Positions 41,633 through 54,599 are shown, counted from the first letter of the stretch. The stretch: 64,000 nucleotides of DNA from Euglena gracilis (GCA_039621445.1 CP154954.1:37805703-37869702), one strand, 5' to 3'. A program made the numbers and translations. The notes: generated from the letters alone by a model not told the origin.

Positions 41633-43733
41633 GAGTTAGAGCGAAGCTTACAACCGTGTTTTTCTTTTCAGTCGCAGGACACTGGATATCGAGTTTCCGA
41701 ATCACCTCCATTTGACCCCCAACTCCCCGCCAGGCCCGAGTTACTCACCCGCGAAGCGGTCCAAACTGGGTAGGATTGGCCCGCGCCCCCCCTCTTCTGG
41801 CTCTGCCATTTCGCCGGGGTTCAGAAATTGGTAAAAAATCGATTTTTTTTAAAAAAAATATCTCGAGAAAACGTACATTATTTCTGGAAGTTGGCAACTT
41901 GGCGTATCGGCCTGGCCCGGCCCGACACGGCCCGGCCTGCAGCCCGGTCGCCCAGTCCAGAATTCTTTTGACCCGAAATTTTTTTCGCTTTTTTAAATTT
42001 TTCATGGGTTCACGGTTTCATGGGTTCGGGCCACAGACGGGGCCCCAGGGGTCAAAAAATGCTGGTTTTTGGCTCGAAAACAGTTTTTCCTGGTCCGGGA
42101 GGCCAAAAAACAAGGTTCTAGGCAGAAATTTTCGATGTTTTTCGACTTTTTTGATCCAGAGATGACCCAAAGTGCATGGGATTCGGGCCAGAAACGGGGG
42201 GTGGGGGGGGCAGGGGGGAGGTTGAAAAACACTCATTTTGGCATGAGAACAGTTTTTCGGGTATGGGAGGCCAAAAGAACACCGTTTGGAACAAGAAAAT
42301 TTTTCCGATGTTTTTCGACTTTTTTGACCTAAAAATGGCCAAAACGGCTTAGTCAAAATAGGCCAAAACTGTACAAAATGACCGAAATTGACCAAGAAGG
42401 GGCCATAACTCAGGATGGGCGGGGAGTTGCGAGGAAATCAAGATACTGTTAGACAGGGCATTTTAAGGGCTTCAATTTATTTCTCGGAAATTTCCTTTAA
42501 TTCCCCACCATTTTTAAGAAATCTCAGAAAATCGACTTTTCGACCCCCTCCAAAAAAAAAAGCGGCCAAAACGGCTAGTCGCAAGCCTGCCGTGCAGTTT
42601 TGGGCCGTCAATCGGCCATATTTGGCGGGGCAGCTGCGGGGAAATCAAAATATTGTTGGATAGGGCAATTTAAGGGCTTCAATTTAGGTCTCTGCACATT
42701 TCTTTTTGACTTTGTATCATTGCCGAAATATTTGGAAACCTGATTTTTTGCCAAAAAAAACGCCCCCCCCCCCAAAACACCCCAAAATGACCATTTATGG
42801 CCATAAAAGCGCGCCAGAACACAGGCCAGGCATGTTGGCAGCCAAAAAAAAAAAAACGGCGTTCAGGGGAGGGGGAGGTGAGCGAGGGCCTCCAGGGAAA
42901 CATTTGCTGATCGACAACCAGAACAGCGCGGCAGGCTTCCAACTCATCCTTTCTGGCCGATTTCTGGGCCAAAAAAAAATCGATTTTGCTGATTTTTTTT
43001 GAAAAATGGTGGGGAATCAAAGGAAATGTACAGAGACCTACTTGGAGCCCTAAAAATGCCCTGTCTAACAGTATTTTGATTTCCCCGTAACTTCTCGCCC
43101 AGCCCAAGTTTCGGCCCATTTTTTTGGCCAATTCTGGCCATTTTGTACAATTTTGGCCTATTTTGACTTCAGCCGTTTTTTGGCCATTTTTAGGTCAAAA
43201 AGGTCGGAAAAAAATCCCCAAAACAATGTTTTTTTGGCCTCCCAGACCCGGAAAAACTGTTTTCAGGCAATGGTTTGAACAAGGTGAAAGAAAACCATTT
43301 ATGTGCTGCACTCTAACATCACTGGCCTGCATTACAAACTTTTTGGCAATAGGACCCCCCGAAAATGTGATGCAAAACCACAGCAGGTTTCGATATAAAG
43401 AACATATACACCCTCACCTAAACAGTGGTGGCCTGGGTGGCCAATTTTTGGCCCGGCTCGAAGCGCCGGGCCGAAAAATCTTCACCCCCAAAAAATCCAA
43501 AAGTCCTCAACCTAAACCCCACACACCCTCCCTCCTTATATCAGAACCCTGAACACACACAAAAACGCACACAAAAAACTCAAATTCAGCTTTGCGTCTT
43601 TGGGAGGCGCGTTGGCAGCCAAAAAAAAAAAACGGGGTTCGGGGGTGGGGGGGGGTAATAGAGGGCTTCCAGATGTACCGACACTTCCGGAATTAATGTA
43701 CGTTTTCTCGAGATATTTTGGCTTGTCTGTTTT
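41633..43733 (+). repeat. Macrosatellite unit 4 (2101 bp)
   Basis: Head-to-tail copy. One visible private change is GGTGAGCGAGGG for GGTGATAGAGGG near 42880. Confidence 0.85.
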
Positions 43734-45833
43734 GAGTTAGAGCGAAGCTTACAGCCGTGTTTTTCTTTTCAGTCGCAGGACACTGGATATCGAGTTTCCG
43801 AATCACCTCCATTTGACCCCCAACTCCCCGCCAGGCCCGAGTTACTCACCCGCGAAGCGGTCCAAACTGGGTAGGATTGGCCCGCGCCCCCCCTCTTCTG
43901 GCTCTGCCATTTCGCCGGGGTTCAGAAATTGGTAAAAAATCGATTTTTTTTAAAAAAATATCTCGAGAAAACGTACATTATTTCTGGAAGTTGGCAACTT
44001 GGCGTATCGGCCTGGCCCGGCCCGACACGGCCCGGCCTGCAGCCCGGTCGCCCAGTCCAGAATTCTTTTGACCCGAAAATTTTTTCGCTTTTTTAAATTT
44101 TTCATGGGTTCACGGTTTCATGGGTTCGGGCCACAGACGGGGCCCCAGGGGTCAAAAAATGCTGGTTTTTGGCTCGAAAACAGTTTTTCCTGGTCCGGGA
44201 GGCCAAAAAACAAGGTTCTAGGCAGAAATTTTCGATGTTTTTCGACTTTTTTGATCCAGAGATGACCCAAAGTGCATGGGATTCGGGCCAGAAACGGGGG
44301 GTGGGGGGGGCAGGGGGGAGGTTGAAAAAACACTCATTTTGGCATGAGAACAGTTTTTCGGGTATGGGAGGCCAAAAGAACACCGTTTGGAACAAGAAAA
44401 TTTTTCCGATGTTTTTCGACTTTTTTGACCTAAAAATGGCCAAAACGGCTTAGTCAAAATAGGCCAAAACTGTACAAAATGACCGAAATTGACCAAGAAG
44501 GGGCCATAACTCAGGATGGGCGGGGAGTTGCGAGGAAATCAAGATACTGTTAGACAGGGCATTTTAAGGGCTTCAATTTATTTCTCGGAAATTTCCTTTA
44601 ATTCCCCACCATTTTTAAGAAATCTCAGAAAATCGACTTTTCGACCCCCTCCAAAAAAAAAGCGGCCAAAACGGCCAGTCGCAAGCCTGCCGTGCAGTTT
44701 TGGGCCGTCAATCGGCCATATTTGGCGGGGCAGCTGCGGGGAAATCAAAATATTGTTGGATAGGGCAATTTAAGGGCTTCAATTTAGGTCTCTGCACATT
44801 TCTTTTTGACTTTGTATCATTGCCGAAATATTTGGAAACCTGATTTTTTGCCAAAAAAACGCCCCCCCCCCCAAAACACCCCAAAATGACCATTTATGGC
44901 CATAAAAGCGCGCCAGAACACAGGCCAGGCATGTTGGCAGCCAAAAAAAAAAAACGGCGTTCAGGGGAGGGGGAGGTGATAGAGGGCCTCCAGGGAAACA
45001 TTTGCTGATCGACAACCAGAACAGCGCGGCAGGCTTCCAACTCATCCTTTCTGGCCGATTTCTGGGCCAAAAAAAAAATCGATTTTGCTGATTTTTTTTT
45101 TGAAAAATGGTGGGGAATCAAAGGAAATGTACAGAGACCTACTTGGAGCCCTAAAAATGCCCTGTCTAACAGTATTTTGATTTCCCCGTAACTTCTCGCC
45201 CAGCCCAAGTTTCGGCCCATTTTTTTGGCCAATTCTGGCCATTTTGTACAATTTTGGCCTATTTTGACTTCAGCCGTTTTTTGGCCATTTTTAGGTCAAA
45301 AAGGTCGGAAAAAAATCCCCAAAGCAATGTTTTTTTTTGGCCTCCCAGACCCGGAAAAACTGTTTTCAGGCAATGGTTTGAACAAGGTGAAAGAAAACCA
45401 TTTATGTGCTGCACTCTAACATCACTGGCCTGCATTACAAACTTTTTGGCAATAGGACCCCCCGAAAATGTGATGCAAAACCACAGCAGGTTTCGATATA
45501 AAGAACATATACACCCTCACCTAAACAGTGGTGGCCTGGGTGGCCAATTTTTGGCCCGGCTCGAAGCGCCGGGCCGAAAAATCTTCACCCCTAAAAAATC
45601 CAAAAGTCCTCAACCTAAACCCAACACACCCTCCCTCCTTATATCAGAACCCTGAACACACACAAAAACGCACACAAAAAACTCAAATTCAGCTTTGCGT
45701 CTTTGGGAGGCGCGTTGGCAGCCAAAAAAAAAAACGGGGTTCGGGGGGGGGAGGGTAATAGAGGGCTTCCAGATGTACCGACACTTCCGGAATTAATGTA
45801 CGTTTTCTCGAGATATTTTGGCTTGTCTGTTTT
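43734..45833 (+). repeat. Macrosatellite unit 5 (2100 bp)
   Basis: Head-to-tail copy; private change ACGGCCAGTCGC for ACGGCTAGTCGC near 44675. Confidence 0.85.
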
Positions 45834-47374
45834 GAGTTAGAGCGAAGCTTACAACCGTGTTTTTCTTTTCAGTCGCAGGACACTGGATATCGAGTTTCTG
45901 AATCACCTCCATTTGACCCCCAACTCCCCGCCAGGCCCGAGTTACTCACCCGCGAAGCGGTCCAAACTGGGTAGGATTGGCCCGCGCCCCCCCTCTTCTG
46001 GCTCTGCCATTTCGCCGGGGTTCAGAAATCGGTAAAAAATCGATTTTTTTTAAAAAAATATCTCGAGAAAACGTACATTATTTCTGGAAGTTGGCAACTT
46101 GGCGTACCGGCCTGACCCGGCCCGACACGGCCCGGCCTGCAGCCCGGTCGCCCAGTCCAGAATTCTTTTGACCCGAAAATTTTTTCGCTTTTTTTAAATT
46201 TGTTAACCCGAAAGTGACCCAGAACACATGGGTTTCATGGGTTCGGGCCACAGACGGGGCCCCGGGGGTCAAAAAATGCTGGTTTTTGGCTCGAAAACAG
46301 TTTTTCCTGGTCCGGGAGGCCAAAAAAACAAGGTTCTAGGCAGAAATTTTCGATGTTTTTCGACTTTTTTTGATCCAGAGATGACCCAAAGTGCATGGGA
46401 TTCGGGCCAGAAACGGGGGGTGGGGGGGGGCAGGAGGGGGAGTTGAAAAACTCTCATTTTGGCATGAGAACAGTTTTTCGGGTATGGGAGGCCAAAAGAA
46501 CACCGTTTGGAACAATAAAATTTTTCCGATGTTTTTCGACTTTTTTGACCTAAAAATGGCCAAAACGGCTTAGTCAAAATAGGCCAAAACTGTACAAAAT
46601 GACCGAAATTGACCAAGAAGGGGCCATAACTCAGGATGGGCGGGGAGTTGCGAGGAAATCAAGATACTGTTAGACAGGGCATTTTAAGGGCTTCAATTTA
46701 TTTCTCGGAAATTTCCTTTAATTCCCCACCATTTTTAAGAAATCTCAGAAAATCGACTTTTCGACCCCCTCCAAAAAAAAAGCGGCCAAAACGGCTAGTC
46801 GCAAGCCTGCCGTGCAGTTTTGGGCCGTCAATCGGCCATATTTGGCGGGGCAGCTGCGGGGAAATCAAAATATTGTTGGATAGGGCAATTTAAGGGCTTC
46901 AATTTAGGTCTCTGTACATTTCTTTTTGACTTTGTATCATTGCCGAAATATTTGGAAACCTGATTTTTTGCCAAAAAAAACGCCCCCCCCCCCCAAAACA
47001 CCCCAAAATGACCATTTATGGCCATAAAAGCGCGCCAGAACACAGGCCAGGCATGTTGGCAGCCAAAAAAAAACGGCGTTCAGGGGAGGGGGAGGTGATA
47101 GAGGGCCTCCAGGGAAACATTTGCTGATCGACAACCAGAACAGCGCGGCAGGCTTCCAACTCATCCCTTTCTGGCCGATTTCTGGGCCAAAAAAAAAATC
47201 GATTTTGCTGATTTTTTTGAAAAATGGTGGGGAATCAAAGGAAATGTACAGAGACCTACTTGGAGCCCTAAAAATGCCCTGTCTAACAGTATTTTGATTT
47301 CCCCGTAACTTCTCGCCCAGCCCAAGTTTCGGCCCATTTTTTTTGGCCAATTCTGGCCATTTTTGTACAATTTT

Positions 47375-47986
47375 CACTTGAAGATGATGGCCATTTGGGC
47401 CCCAGGAGAATTCTTGACCTACTTTATGCTTTATCATCAGTTTGTGGTTTGCCAAAACTGACCCTTTTAAGCGACGCCTGACGCCAACCCTTGGGCTGTT
47501 TATGTCCGTTCAAAGGGCCATCGCCCAAAAGGTTGGAAGTCACCAGATTTCAGGTAGGCTGAGCAACTGCATAATGCGGAGTCGTGTCTCATGAAACGTC
47601 ACGGATAATGTGAAAAAATGCTCCATAGGCATTGAATGTAACCCCCCAAATAAGACACCCCCCCCCCGGTGTGTTATTTGGGCACCCGAGGTGGGGCCCC
47701 GGGGGGGGGTGTTATTTGGGGGGATGTGTTATTTTTACATGGAAAACCAAAGGAAAACAGGGGGGTGTGTTATTTGGGCGCCCGAAATCGGCCCCCGAGG
47801 GGGGGGGGGTAATTTGGGGGGGGAGTTATTTGGGGGGGTGTAATTTGGGGGGGGTTATCGATGTTCAGCAATGCAGGTGGGGATTTTTTGTTTCAAATGT
47901 GACAGCTCGGATTACCAAGATTACATTTGAGAGAATAATGGATGGTATGCTGCATAGGAGCATTCTAAATGTCCTCCTCATGAAAA
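47375..47986. mobile_element. 612-bp insertion with AATTTT duplication
   Basis: Uninterrupted units read GTACAATTTTGGCC; here AATTTT occurs at 47369-47374 and again at 47987-47992 around the insert. Ends are CACTTGAAGATG and CCTCATGAAAA; no inverted ends seen. It contains a TA-flanked MITE. No coding capacity. Class unknown; the A-run before the right duplication would fit a short retroposon. Confidence 0.6.
47641..47855. mobile_element. TA-flanked MITE, copy 2 (short)
   Basis: Flanked by TA (47639-47640, 47856-47857). Left end ACCCCCCAAATAAGACA, right end TGTAATTTGGGGGGGGTT are inverted. GTTATTTGGG motifs recur four times inside. Lies within the 612-bp insertion. Confidence 0.5.
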
Positions 47987-48430
47987 AATTTTGGCCTATT
48001 TTGACTTCAGCCGTTTTTTGGCCATTTTTAGGTCAAAAAGGTCGGAAAAAAATCCCCAAAGCAATGTTTTTTTTTTGGCCTCCCAGACCCGAAAAAACTG
48101 TTTTCAAGCAATGGTTTGAACAAGGCAAAAGAAAACCATTTATGTGCTGCACTCTAACATCACTGGCCTGCATTACAAACTTTTTGGCAATAGGACCCCC
48201 CGAAAATGTGATGCAAAACCACAGCAGGTTTCGATATAAAGAACATATACACCCTCACCTAAACAGTGGTGGCCTGGGTGGCCAATTTTTGGCCCAGCTC
48301 GAAGCGCCGGGCCGAAATTCTTCCCCCCATTCTGCCCCCCAACACATCCTCCGAAATTCCTCAACCTAAACCCCACACACCCTCCCTCCTTCTATCAGAA
48401 CCCTGAACACACACAAAAACGCACACAGAA

Positions 48431-50620
48431 AACTCAAATTCAGCTTTGCGCCTTTGGGAGGCGTGTTGGCAGCCCAAAAAAAAACGGAGTTCGGGGGTGG
48501 GGGGGGGTGATAGAGGGCTTCCAGAGGTACATTTGCTGACCGACAGTTTCGGAATTAATGTACGTTTTCTCGAGATATTTTTGACCGATTTTTGGACCTC
48601 AACTAAATGGGATAGTCGGAAGAGGACCCAGTTTGGACTTATTCGCGGGTGAATAACTCGGGCCTGGTGAGGAGTTGGGGATCAAACAGAGGTGATTTGG
48701 AAACTCGGGATCCAGTCTCTTGCGACTGAAGAATAAGATTTTGGGAACAGAGCCGGGGTCATGGTGATAATCCACCGCTTCCCGAGGTGGCCCCCAGGGG
48801 GTCATATTGTTCCTCGAAACATCGAAAAAATAATTGCCCCAAACCATGTGTTATGGCCTCCTGGACCAGGAAAAACTGTTTTGGCGCTGAAAATAAATGT
48901 TTTCGACCTCCAGTCAGGCGGTCCTGCCGAGCGCCGGGCTGCCAGGCTGGGTCGCCGGGCCGGGTCGGGCTGGGCCAGGCTGCCCTGACTGCCACACGCC
49001 CCAAACACCTGCTGCAGCATGGAACCATCGCACACGTGAAGAGCTCAGCACTACACAAAACCTGGTTATAGTGGGGGCCGTTGAGTTCTCGTCTCTTCTG
49101 AGTTAGAGCGAAGCTTACAACCGTTTTTTTCTTTTCAGTCGCAGGACACTGGATATCGAGTTTCCGAATCACCTCCATTTGACCCACAACTCCCCGCCAG
49201 GCCCGAGTTACTCACCCGCGAAGCGGTCCAAACTGGGTAGGATTGGCCCGCGCCCCCCCTCTTCTGGCTCTGCCATTTCGCCGGGGTTCAGAAATTGGTA
49301 AAAAAATCGATTTTTTTAAAAAAAACATATCTCGAGAAAACGTACATTATTTCTGGAAGTTGGCAACTTGGCGTACCGGCGGCCCGGCCCGGCCCGGCAC
49401 GGCCCAGCCTGCAGCCCGATCGCCCAGCCCAGAATTTTTTTGACCCGAATTTTTCTTTGCTTTTTTGAATTTGTTGACCCGAAAATGACCCAGAACACAG
49501 GGGGTGGTCGGACCTGCCCTCTCAACACGGAGGGGGGGGGGGGGCAGACCCGACCCCCCCTCCTACCTTGAAACTGAGGGGAGGCCGAAAATTTTTCGAT
49601 TTCATGATGGACAGGCAAAGGGCCGGAAATGGGGTCCAAATCGGTCAAAAATCCCTGATTTTTCTTTGAAAATTGATCCAAAAAATGTCATTTTTTGAAA
49701 TTTCTGAACATTTTTTGGGGGGGAAAACACCAACACATCCAAAAATGGACAATATGTCCAAAAGTCAGCAAAAGGGGCGTTTTTGCTCATTCTGCGCGCC
49801 GGAAGAAAATTTTCTGCTATTTTTGGCACCCATCAAGGAGGGTGGAGGGGGTCCGGACCCCCCTCCCAACATCTAGGAGGGGGGGGGGGGTCGGGACCCC
49901 CCTACCAACTACCTCAATACCGAAGGGCTTCCCTTCCATCCCTGCGGGCCGGGCGTGTTGGCAGCAAAAAAAAAAAAACGGCGTTCAGGGGGGGGGGGAT
50001 AGAGGGCCTCCAGGGAAACATTTGCTGATCGTCAACCAGAACAGCGCGGCAGGCTTCCAACTCATCCTTTCTGGCCGATTTCTGGGCCAAAAAAAAATAT
50101 CGATTTTGCTGATTTTTTTAAAAAATGGTGTGGAATCAAAGGAAATGACCGGAGACCCAATTGGAGCCCTAAAAATGCCCTGTCTAACAGTATTTTGATT
50201 TCCCCGTAACTTCTCGCCCAGCCCAAGTTTCGGCCCATTTTTTTTTGGCCAATTTTGGCCATTTTGTACAATTTTGGCCTATTTTGACTTCAGCCATTTT
50301 TGGCCATTTTTAGGTCAAAAAAGTCGGGGGAAAAAACCCCAAAACAATGTTTTTTTGGCCTCCCAGACCCGGAAAGACTGTTTCCAAGCAAAAATGAGTT
50401 TTTTTCGACCCCCCCCCCCGGGGCCCCATTTTCGACCCAAAACCCATGCGTTCTGGGTCATTTTCACGTCAAAAAAGTCCGGGGCCGGGCCAGGCCGACG
50501 GGCTGCCGGGTTGGGCCGCCCTGGCCACCACATGCCCCAAACAAATGCGGCATGGCACCATCGCACACGTTCAGAGCTCAGCACTACGCAAAACCTGGTT
50601 ATAGCTGGATGGGCGGGGTT
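48431..50620 (+). repeat. Right edge of macrosatellite, divergent pieces
   Basis: Mosaic of diverged unit blocks: 48440-48560 and 49100-49470 (anchor at 49100) are clearly unit-like; 48755-49080 resembles the left edge 30980-31500; 49950-50340 again is unit-like. 49480-49940 is C/G-rich extra sequence. CAGCACTAC(A/G)CAAAACCTGG recurs at 31466, 49047 and 50579. Confidence 0.65.
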
Positions 50621-51390
50621 ATGGTGGGACGGGCGGGTTTATGGCTGTACAGTGACTTTGGGGTGGAAGAAATTTCTGACGATTGGTTTCTCTTTATTTG
50701 GCCAAATATAGAACCATATATTTGTCATTGGTGGGGGAGTTTCTTTAAAAAAAAACAATTTCAGAAAACTTGACGTGGCGCTAGGAAAGAGGATACGCAG
50801 TAGTTTAACCGGTGGGTGGGGGTCCAACTTTGTTACCAACTCCATTTTTGCATTTTTGCGCCCCAATGCGCACCTTTCCGTTGAATTTCGGATTTGGGCA
50901 AGAGTGAGGATTTGGATTAGGGTTAGGGTTAGGGTTTGGGGAAAAGGTTCGGGTGAAATCAGGCAGAAATTTGGGTCTCGATAAAGGCCGACATCAAGGT
51001 CTAAACTGGGCCAAAATTGGGCCAAACTGCATCATTCTCCTTGAACCCTAACCCGATTTCCGAACCCTAACCCTGACACTAAATTTAACCCTAACCCTAT
51101 TCTTCAACATTAACCCCAGAAAAACCCCACTCGCGGAAAATATTTTATTTTAAATTTTTTTTGTATTCTTTCCACCCAAATTCAATTTCTGATGTGAAAT
51201 GGGTATTGGGCTTGTTTGACCAAATATTTGCCTGGACCAATATGCACTTTGTCGCTTTCGATTTTTTTCTTGCATCAAAGCAGTTTTTTTTATCACGACC
51301 TTTTTATCCTCCTCCTTTTGTAATTCCTGTTCTGTGTTCTTTTGATGGCTGCAGGTTCTTTGTGTCACTGGTTGCATGAACACCTCATCA
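50621..51390. other. Spacer with telomere-like motifs
   Basis: GGATTAGGGTTAGGGTTAGGG at 50915-50935 faces AACCCTAACCC and related motifs at 51043-51100. Otherwise unremarkable; no gene recognised. Confidence 0.5.
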
Positions 51391-51394
51391 TTCA

Positions 51395-51400
51395 TTTATT
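51395..51400 (-). promoter_or_regulatory. Candidate polyadenylation signal
   Basis: AATAAA on the minus strand, 312 bp after the stop of the EF-hand exon. Confidence 0.35.
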
Positions 51401-51711
51401 GGAAGCATCATCATGAAATCCATACTGAGGTTTGGAATACATCATGAACTTTAATATTGAATGGAAGTGGAGGGCAAGGGAGAAAAAATAAATAAATAAA
51501 TAAAAAGAACTAACATCCCTTACAAACAACAAATACAAAACCTTTCAAATGAAAAACCCCTGGCCTGGAACTTTGACCACCCCTTGCCACCTGTGAAGGA
51601 AATCAAACAAGGCGGGAAATTGTCAAATCCCTTGAAACGGCATATTTCGAACAAAATGATTGCCATACAATGAACATGCACACTGGGTGCTGCTTGACAA
51701 TGTCGCACCAA

Positions 51712-51886
51712 TTACTGTACTTGCACCTTGTTCATGGCTTTGACGAATTCAGTGAACTGCACCAGCCCATCGTTGTTGCTGTCATAGACCTCAAACAGCT
51801 GATTGACTTTGTCCTCAGTGAGCTTCACATCTGATGCTTTAGCTAATGCTAATCCAAACTCGCTCTTTGTTATCGCTCCTGATAGG
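51712..51886 (-). CDS. Last exon of an EF-hand calcium-binding protein
   Basis: The minus frame ends in a canonical EF-hand: entering helix VNQLFEVY, 12-residue loop DSNNDGLVQFTE (51783-51748) with Asp, Asn, Asp, Gly, Val and Glu at loop positions 1, 3, 5, 6, 8 and 12, exit helix FVKAMNKVQVQ, then the stop at 51712. Upstream in the exon, GAITKSEFGLALAKA resembles the exit part of a previous EF-hand. A splice acceptor CTATCAG lies at about 51887-51893, and the frame beyond it is not EF-like, so I place the exon start there. Other exons are not identified. It would bind Ca2+ in the cytosol; which family (calmodulin-like or other) is open. Confidence 0.6.
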
Positions 51887-51893
51887 CATGCGC

Positions 51894-53400
51894 ATTTGGC
51901 AAAGCCAGCACACCCATCAACAAAGATCAACAAAAAATGAAATCCAAAAACCATCAGATGACGCTGATTGACATTTTTCAAAAAACGCCCAAATTTCCCC
52001 TTCATCCAAAGAAATTCAACCAAGTTTAACCGGGGGGGATAAGCACAAAACGGCAAACGGCCCCCCAAATATGCGCTAAAATACGCTGGAATATGGGCTA
52101 AATATGCGGGAAAATATGCGGAAATATGCGACTTTTCAAAAAAATTGGACCATATTTGGAAATGTTCAAATCATATCAACCCATTTTGGGTCATTTTGGG
52201 ACCATTTCTGCCCATAACTGGCCACAATCAGCTGTTCTTGGACCATTCGCCACCAGTTAGGGACGTTTTGGTGCCATTATAGACCAGTTTTGAGAACTTT
52301 TTAGGACAGTTTTGACTGGCCATTTTCGGTCATTTTCCGCAAACCTGGAGGACACTGCGATGGAAAATGGCCTAAATGACCAAAATGACAGCTGATTGCC
52401 CCCCCCCCAAAATTTTTGGCCAACAGTGACCAAAAATTACCAAAAAGGCCAACATTGATCCAAAATGACTGTGGCTCAGAATAACCCAACGTGAGCCAAA
52501 TTTGCCAAAAAAAAATCAAAAAATGGCCAAAAATAGCCCCCAAAACAAAAGCAAATAGAAAATAGCCTAAAATGGTTGCGCACATGTGGACATCGCCTGG
52601 ACAAAGTTTCAGCGACGGCCTCCAACATGGGCAGAGGGTCTGCATGGGGGGGGGGGGGGTCACCCAACAGCTTTTTTTCAGCCAGTCCAAATTTCCAGGC
52701 CTGAAGGACCTGGAGGACTCCTCTCTGGGAGGGTCCTTAAGCGACGCCCTGTTGGGTTGTTATGGGACCAGGGGTTTTTTAAGACCGGGGGGGGTCCCCC
52801 CACCCACCCCCCCCCTGGGGGGGCCCCCCGGGGGGGGGGGGGGGGGGGACCCACAAAAAATGGCCGAAAAATCGCGAAAAGTGCTAAAAATAGCATTTTT
52901 CGGCGCCTGCGGCGCCGAAAAGTATATCCCACCCCCCTCCGGGGGTCCCCCCGAAGGGGGGGGGGGCTCGGCCGGACCCACCCACCCTACCCCCCCCCTC
53001 GGGGGTCCACGACTAAAAAAACCCCTGTATGGGACACCCTTGAAATCATCGTCAAAACTTCCCGGGCGATAACGGCTGCGTTTTACGCACGCCCACCGCG
53101 GGCAAAATTGCGGCTATCCGCCCGCCGCCCTTCGCAACAGTTAGGTAAAGGATCGCCGACCTCTAGCCGGGGCAGAGCGCTCGTTTTTGGAACGCCGGCG
53201 CAGCCGATTTCGGCCGAAAATGGCCGAAACCGTCATGATGGACGTCATGAAAACGTCAAAATGGCCGAAAACGTCAAAATGATCGACATTTTTTCAAAAA
53301 ATGAACTCAAAAATTATTTTCAATTCCTGCTTCTCTGTTTCGCTGTTGAAAGAAATGGTGATGGAACAGGTACCTGAAAAATATGAATGTATTTAATCAT
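51894..53400. other. Intron or intergenic DNA with long G/C runs
   Basis: AAATATGCG-type short repeats at 52070-52135; many GGCCATTTT-like phrases; G or C runs up to about 18 at 52640-52990 (for example 52821-52850); a GGCCGAAAAT/GTCAAAAT motif repeated at 53215-53285. No gene recognised. Confidence 0.45.
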
Positions 53401-54599
53401 GGATGATTATTCATGCTTTTGACAGATTGACAAAATTGCAGAAAAATTTCGGTAAATTGTTATTGAGGGAACTGATTCTTCGAGAAGTTAACTTTTGCAT
53501 TCAATTTTTTTTCGAAAAAGCAAATTATATTTGCAACTGTTTATTCTCACTTTTCACTTTTGCCAAACACAAATAACACAAACTTTCAAAAAAAACCTTC
53601 TGAAAATAATTTAAAGAGAAACACTGTGACGGCAAGAGAAACTATCATTGAAAATTTTAAATTTTTTTTATATCTGTTACTTAAATGAAAATTTATGCTG
53701 AAGCCTTTCTCCCCGCTGAGAGAATCAATATTATTTGAAAAAAGCTCCCTAGAATCAATTTTGGGTTGGAGAAACAACCAAATTGGTGGTTTAACAACAG
53801 CCCCCCCTCCAGGTCCAACCTCAAAAAACCCGGATGACATTGTGGGGCCTTGCATCACTGCAGTGTGCTGGTGCATCGACACACAGCGCTCGTGCCATGG
53901 TGCATATGTGGCGCACAACAAACAATGGGATGCGGCCGGGATGCAGCCAGTCGCAAAAAAATTCCTTGGTGGTCGCGGCAGAAAGGAGTATTTTTCTGGT
54001 TACGGCAACTGCGAGCATCCATCAGGTGCCACAGGGCAGTTGGGGAGGACACATGGACTCATGTACACATTGGTTAATGACTGAAATTTGTCAGAGGGGT
54101 TAATGACTGAAATGGTGCTGAGGTGCTTTCAAACAGACAAAGCCGTCATTGAAAAATTGGCGTTGGCCACGAAGAGAGGTCTTTGGTGGCCGGGGTCGTG
54201 CACATGTGCACACGATTGGGGGGTCTCTGGGAAAGCTCGCATTTCTGAAAACGTGTTACACAGGAGTGTTAAACCTGATTGAGCTGCACACTGAAAACGT
54301 CCCACACTCTTGGTTCCCTTGGCTTACCCTGCTTCCCACACTCGGCTTATCCTGCTGCGGCTGGGGGTGTCTTCATCTGTTTTCCCAAACGCGCGCAGAT
54401 GCGTCCATCAGTGCATGCCAGGATCTGTAATATGGCAGGGATCGCGTATCTTCTCGCGCAAACAGGTACACACGCCGATTGACGCCAAAGGGTTTGGGTG
54501 TGGGTTGCCCTTCGCCCTGAAATGGTATTGTGCAGTGATTGATTGAGAGACGACATTTCAGGAATGTTTGCTTGAAATTAGTCAGACATCCCAGCATAA
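53401..54599. other. Unassigned spacer
   Basis: Several frames of 60-130 codons overlap on both strands with no recognised domain. Nothing else visible. Confidence 0.35.

Larger units (their letters stand above)
45834..48430 (+). repeat. Macrosatellite unit 6, interrupted and degenerating
   Basis: Carries the edge-variant blocks GGCGTACCGGCCTGACCCGG and TTTGTTAACCCGAAAGTGACCC. Interrupted at 47374 by a 612-bp insertion, resumes at 47987 and stays recognisable to about 48430, after which similarity drops. Confidence 0.8.

Noticed and set aside
36081-47374. Dozens of 60-170-codon frames repeated every 2.1 kb
   Set aside because: They recur because the satellite recurs, differ by frameshifts at homopolymers, and show no domain.
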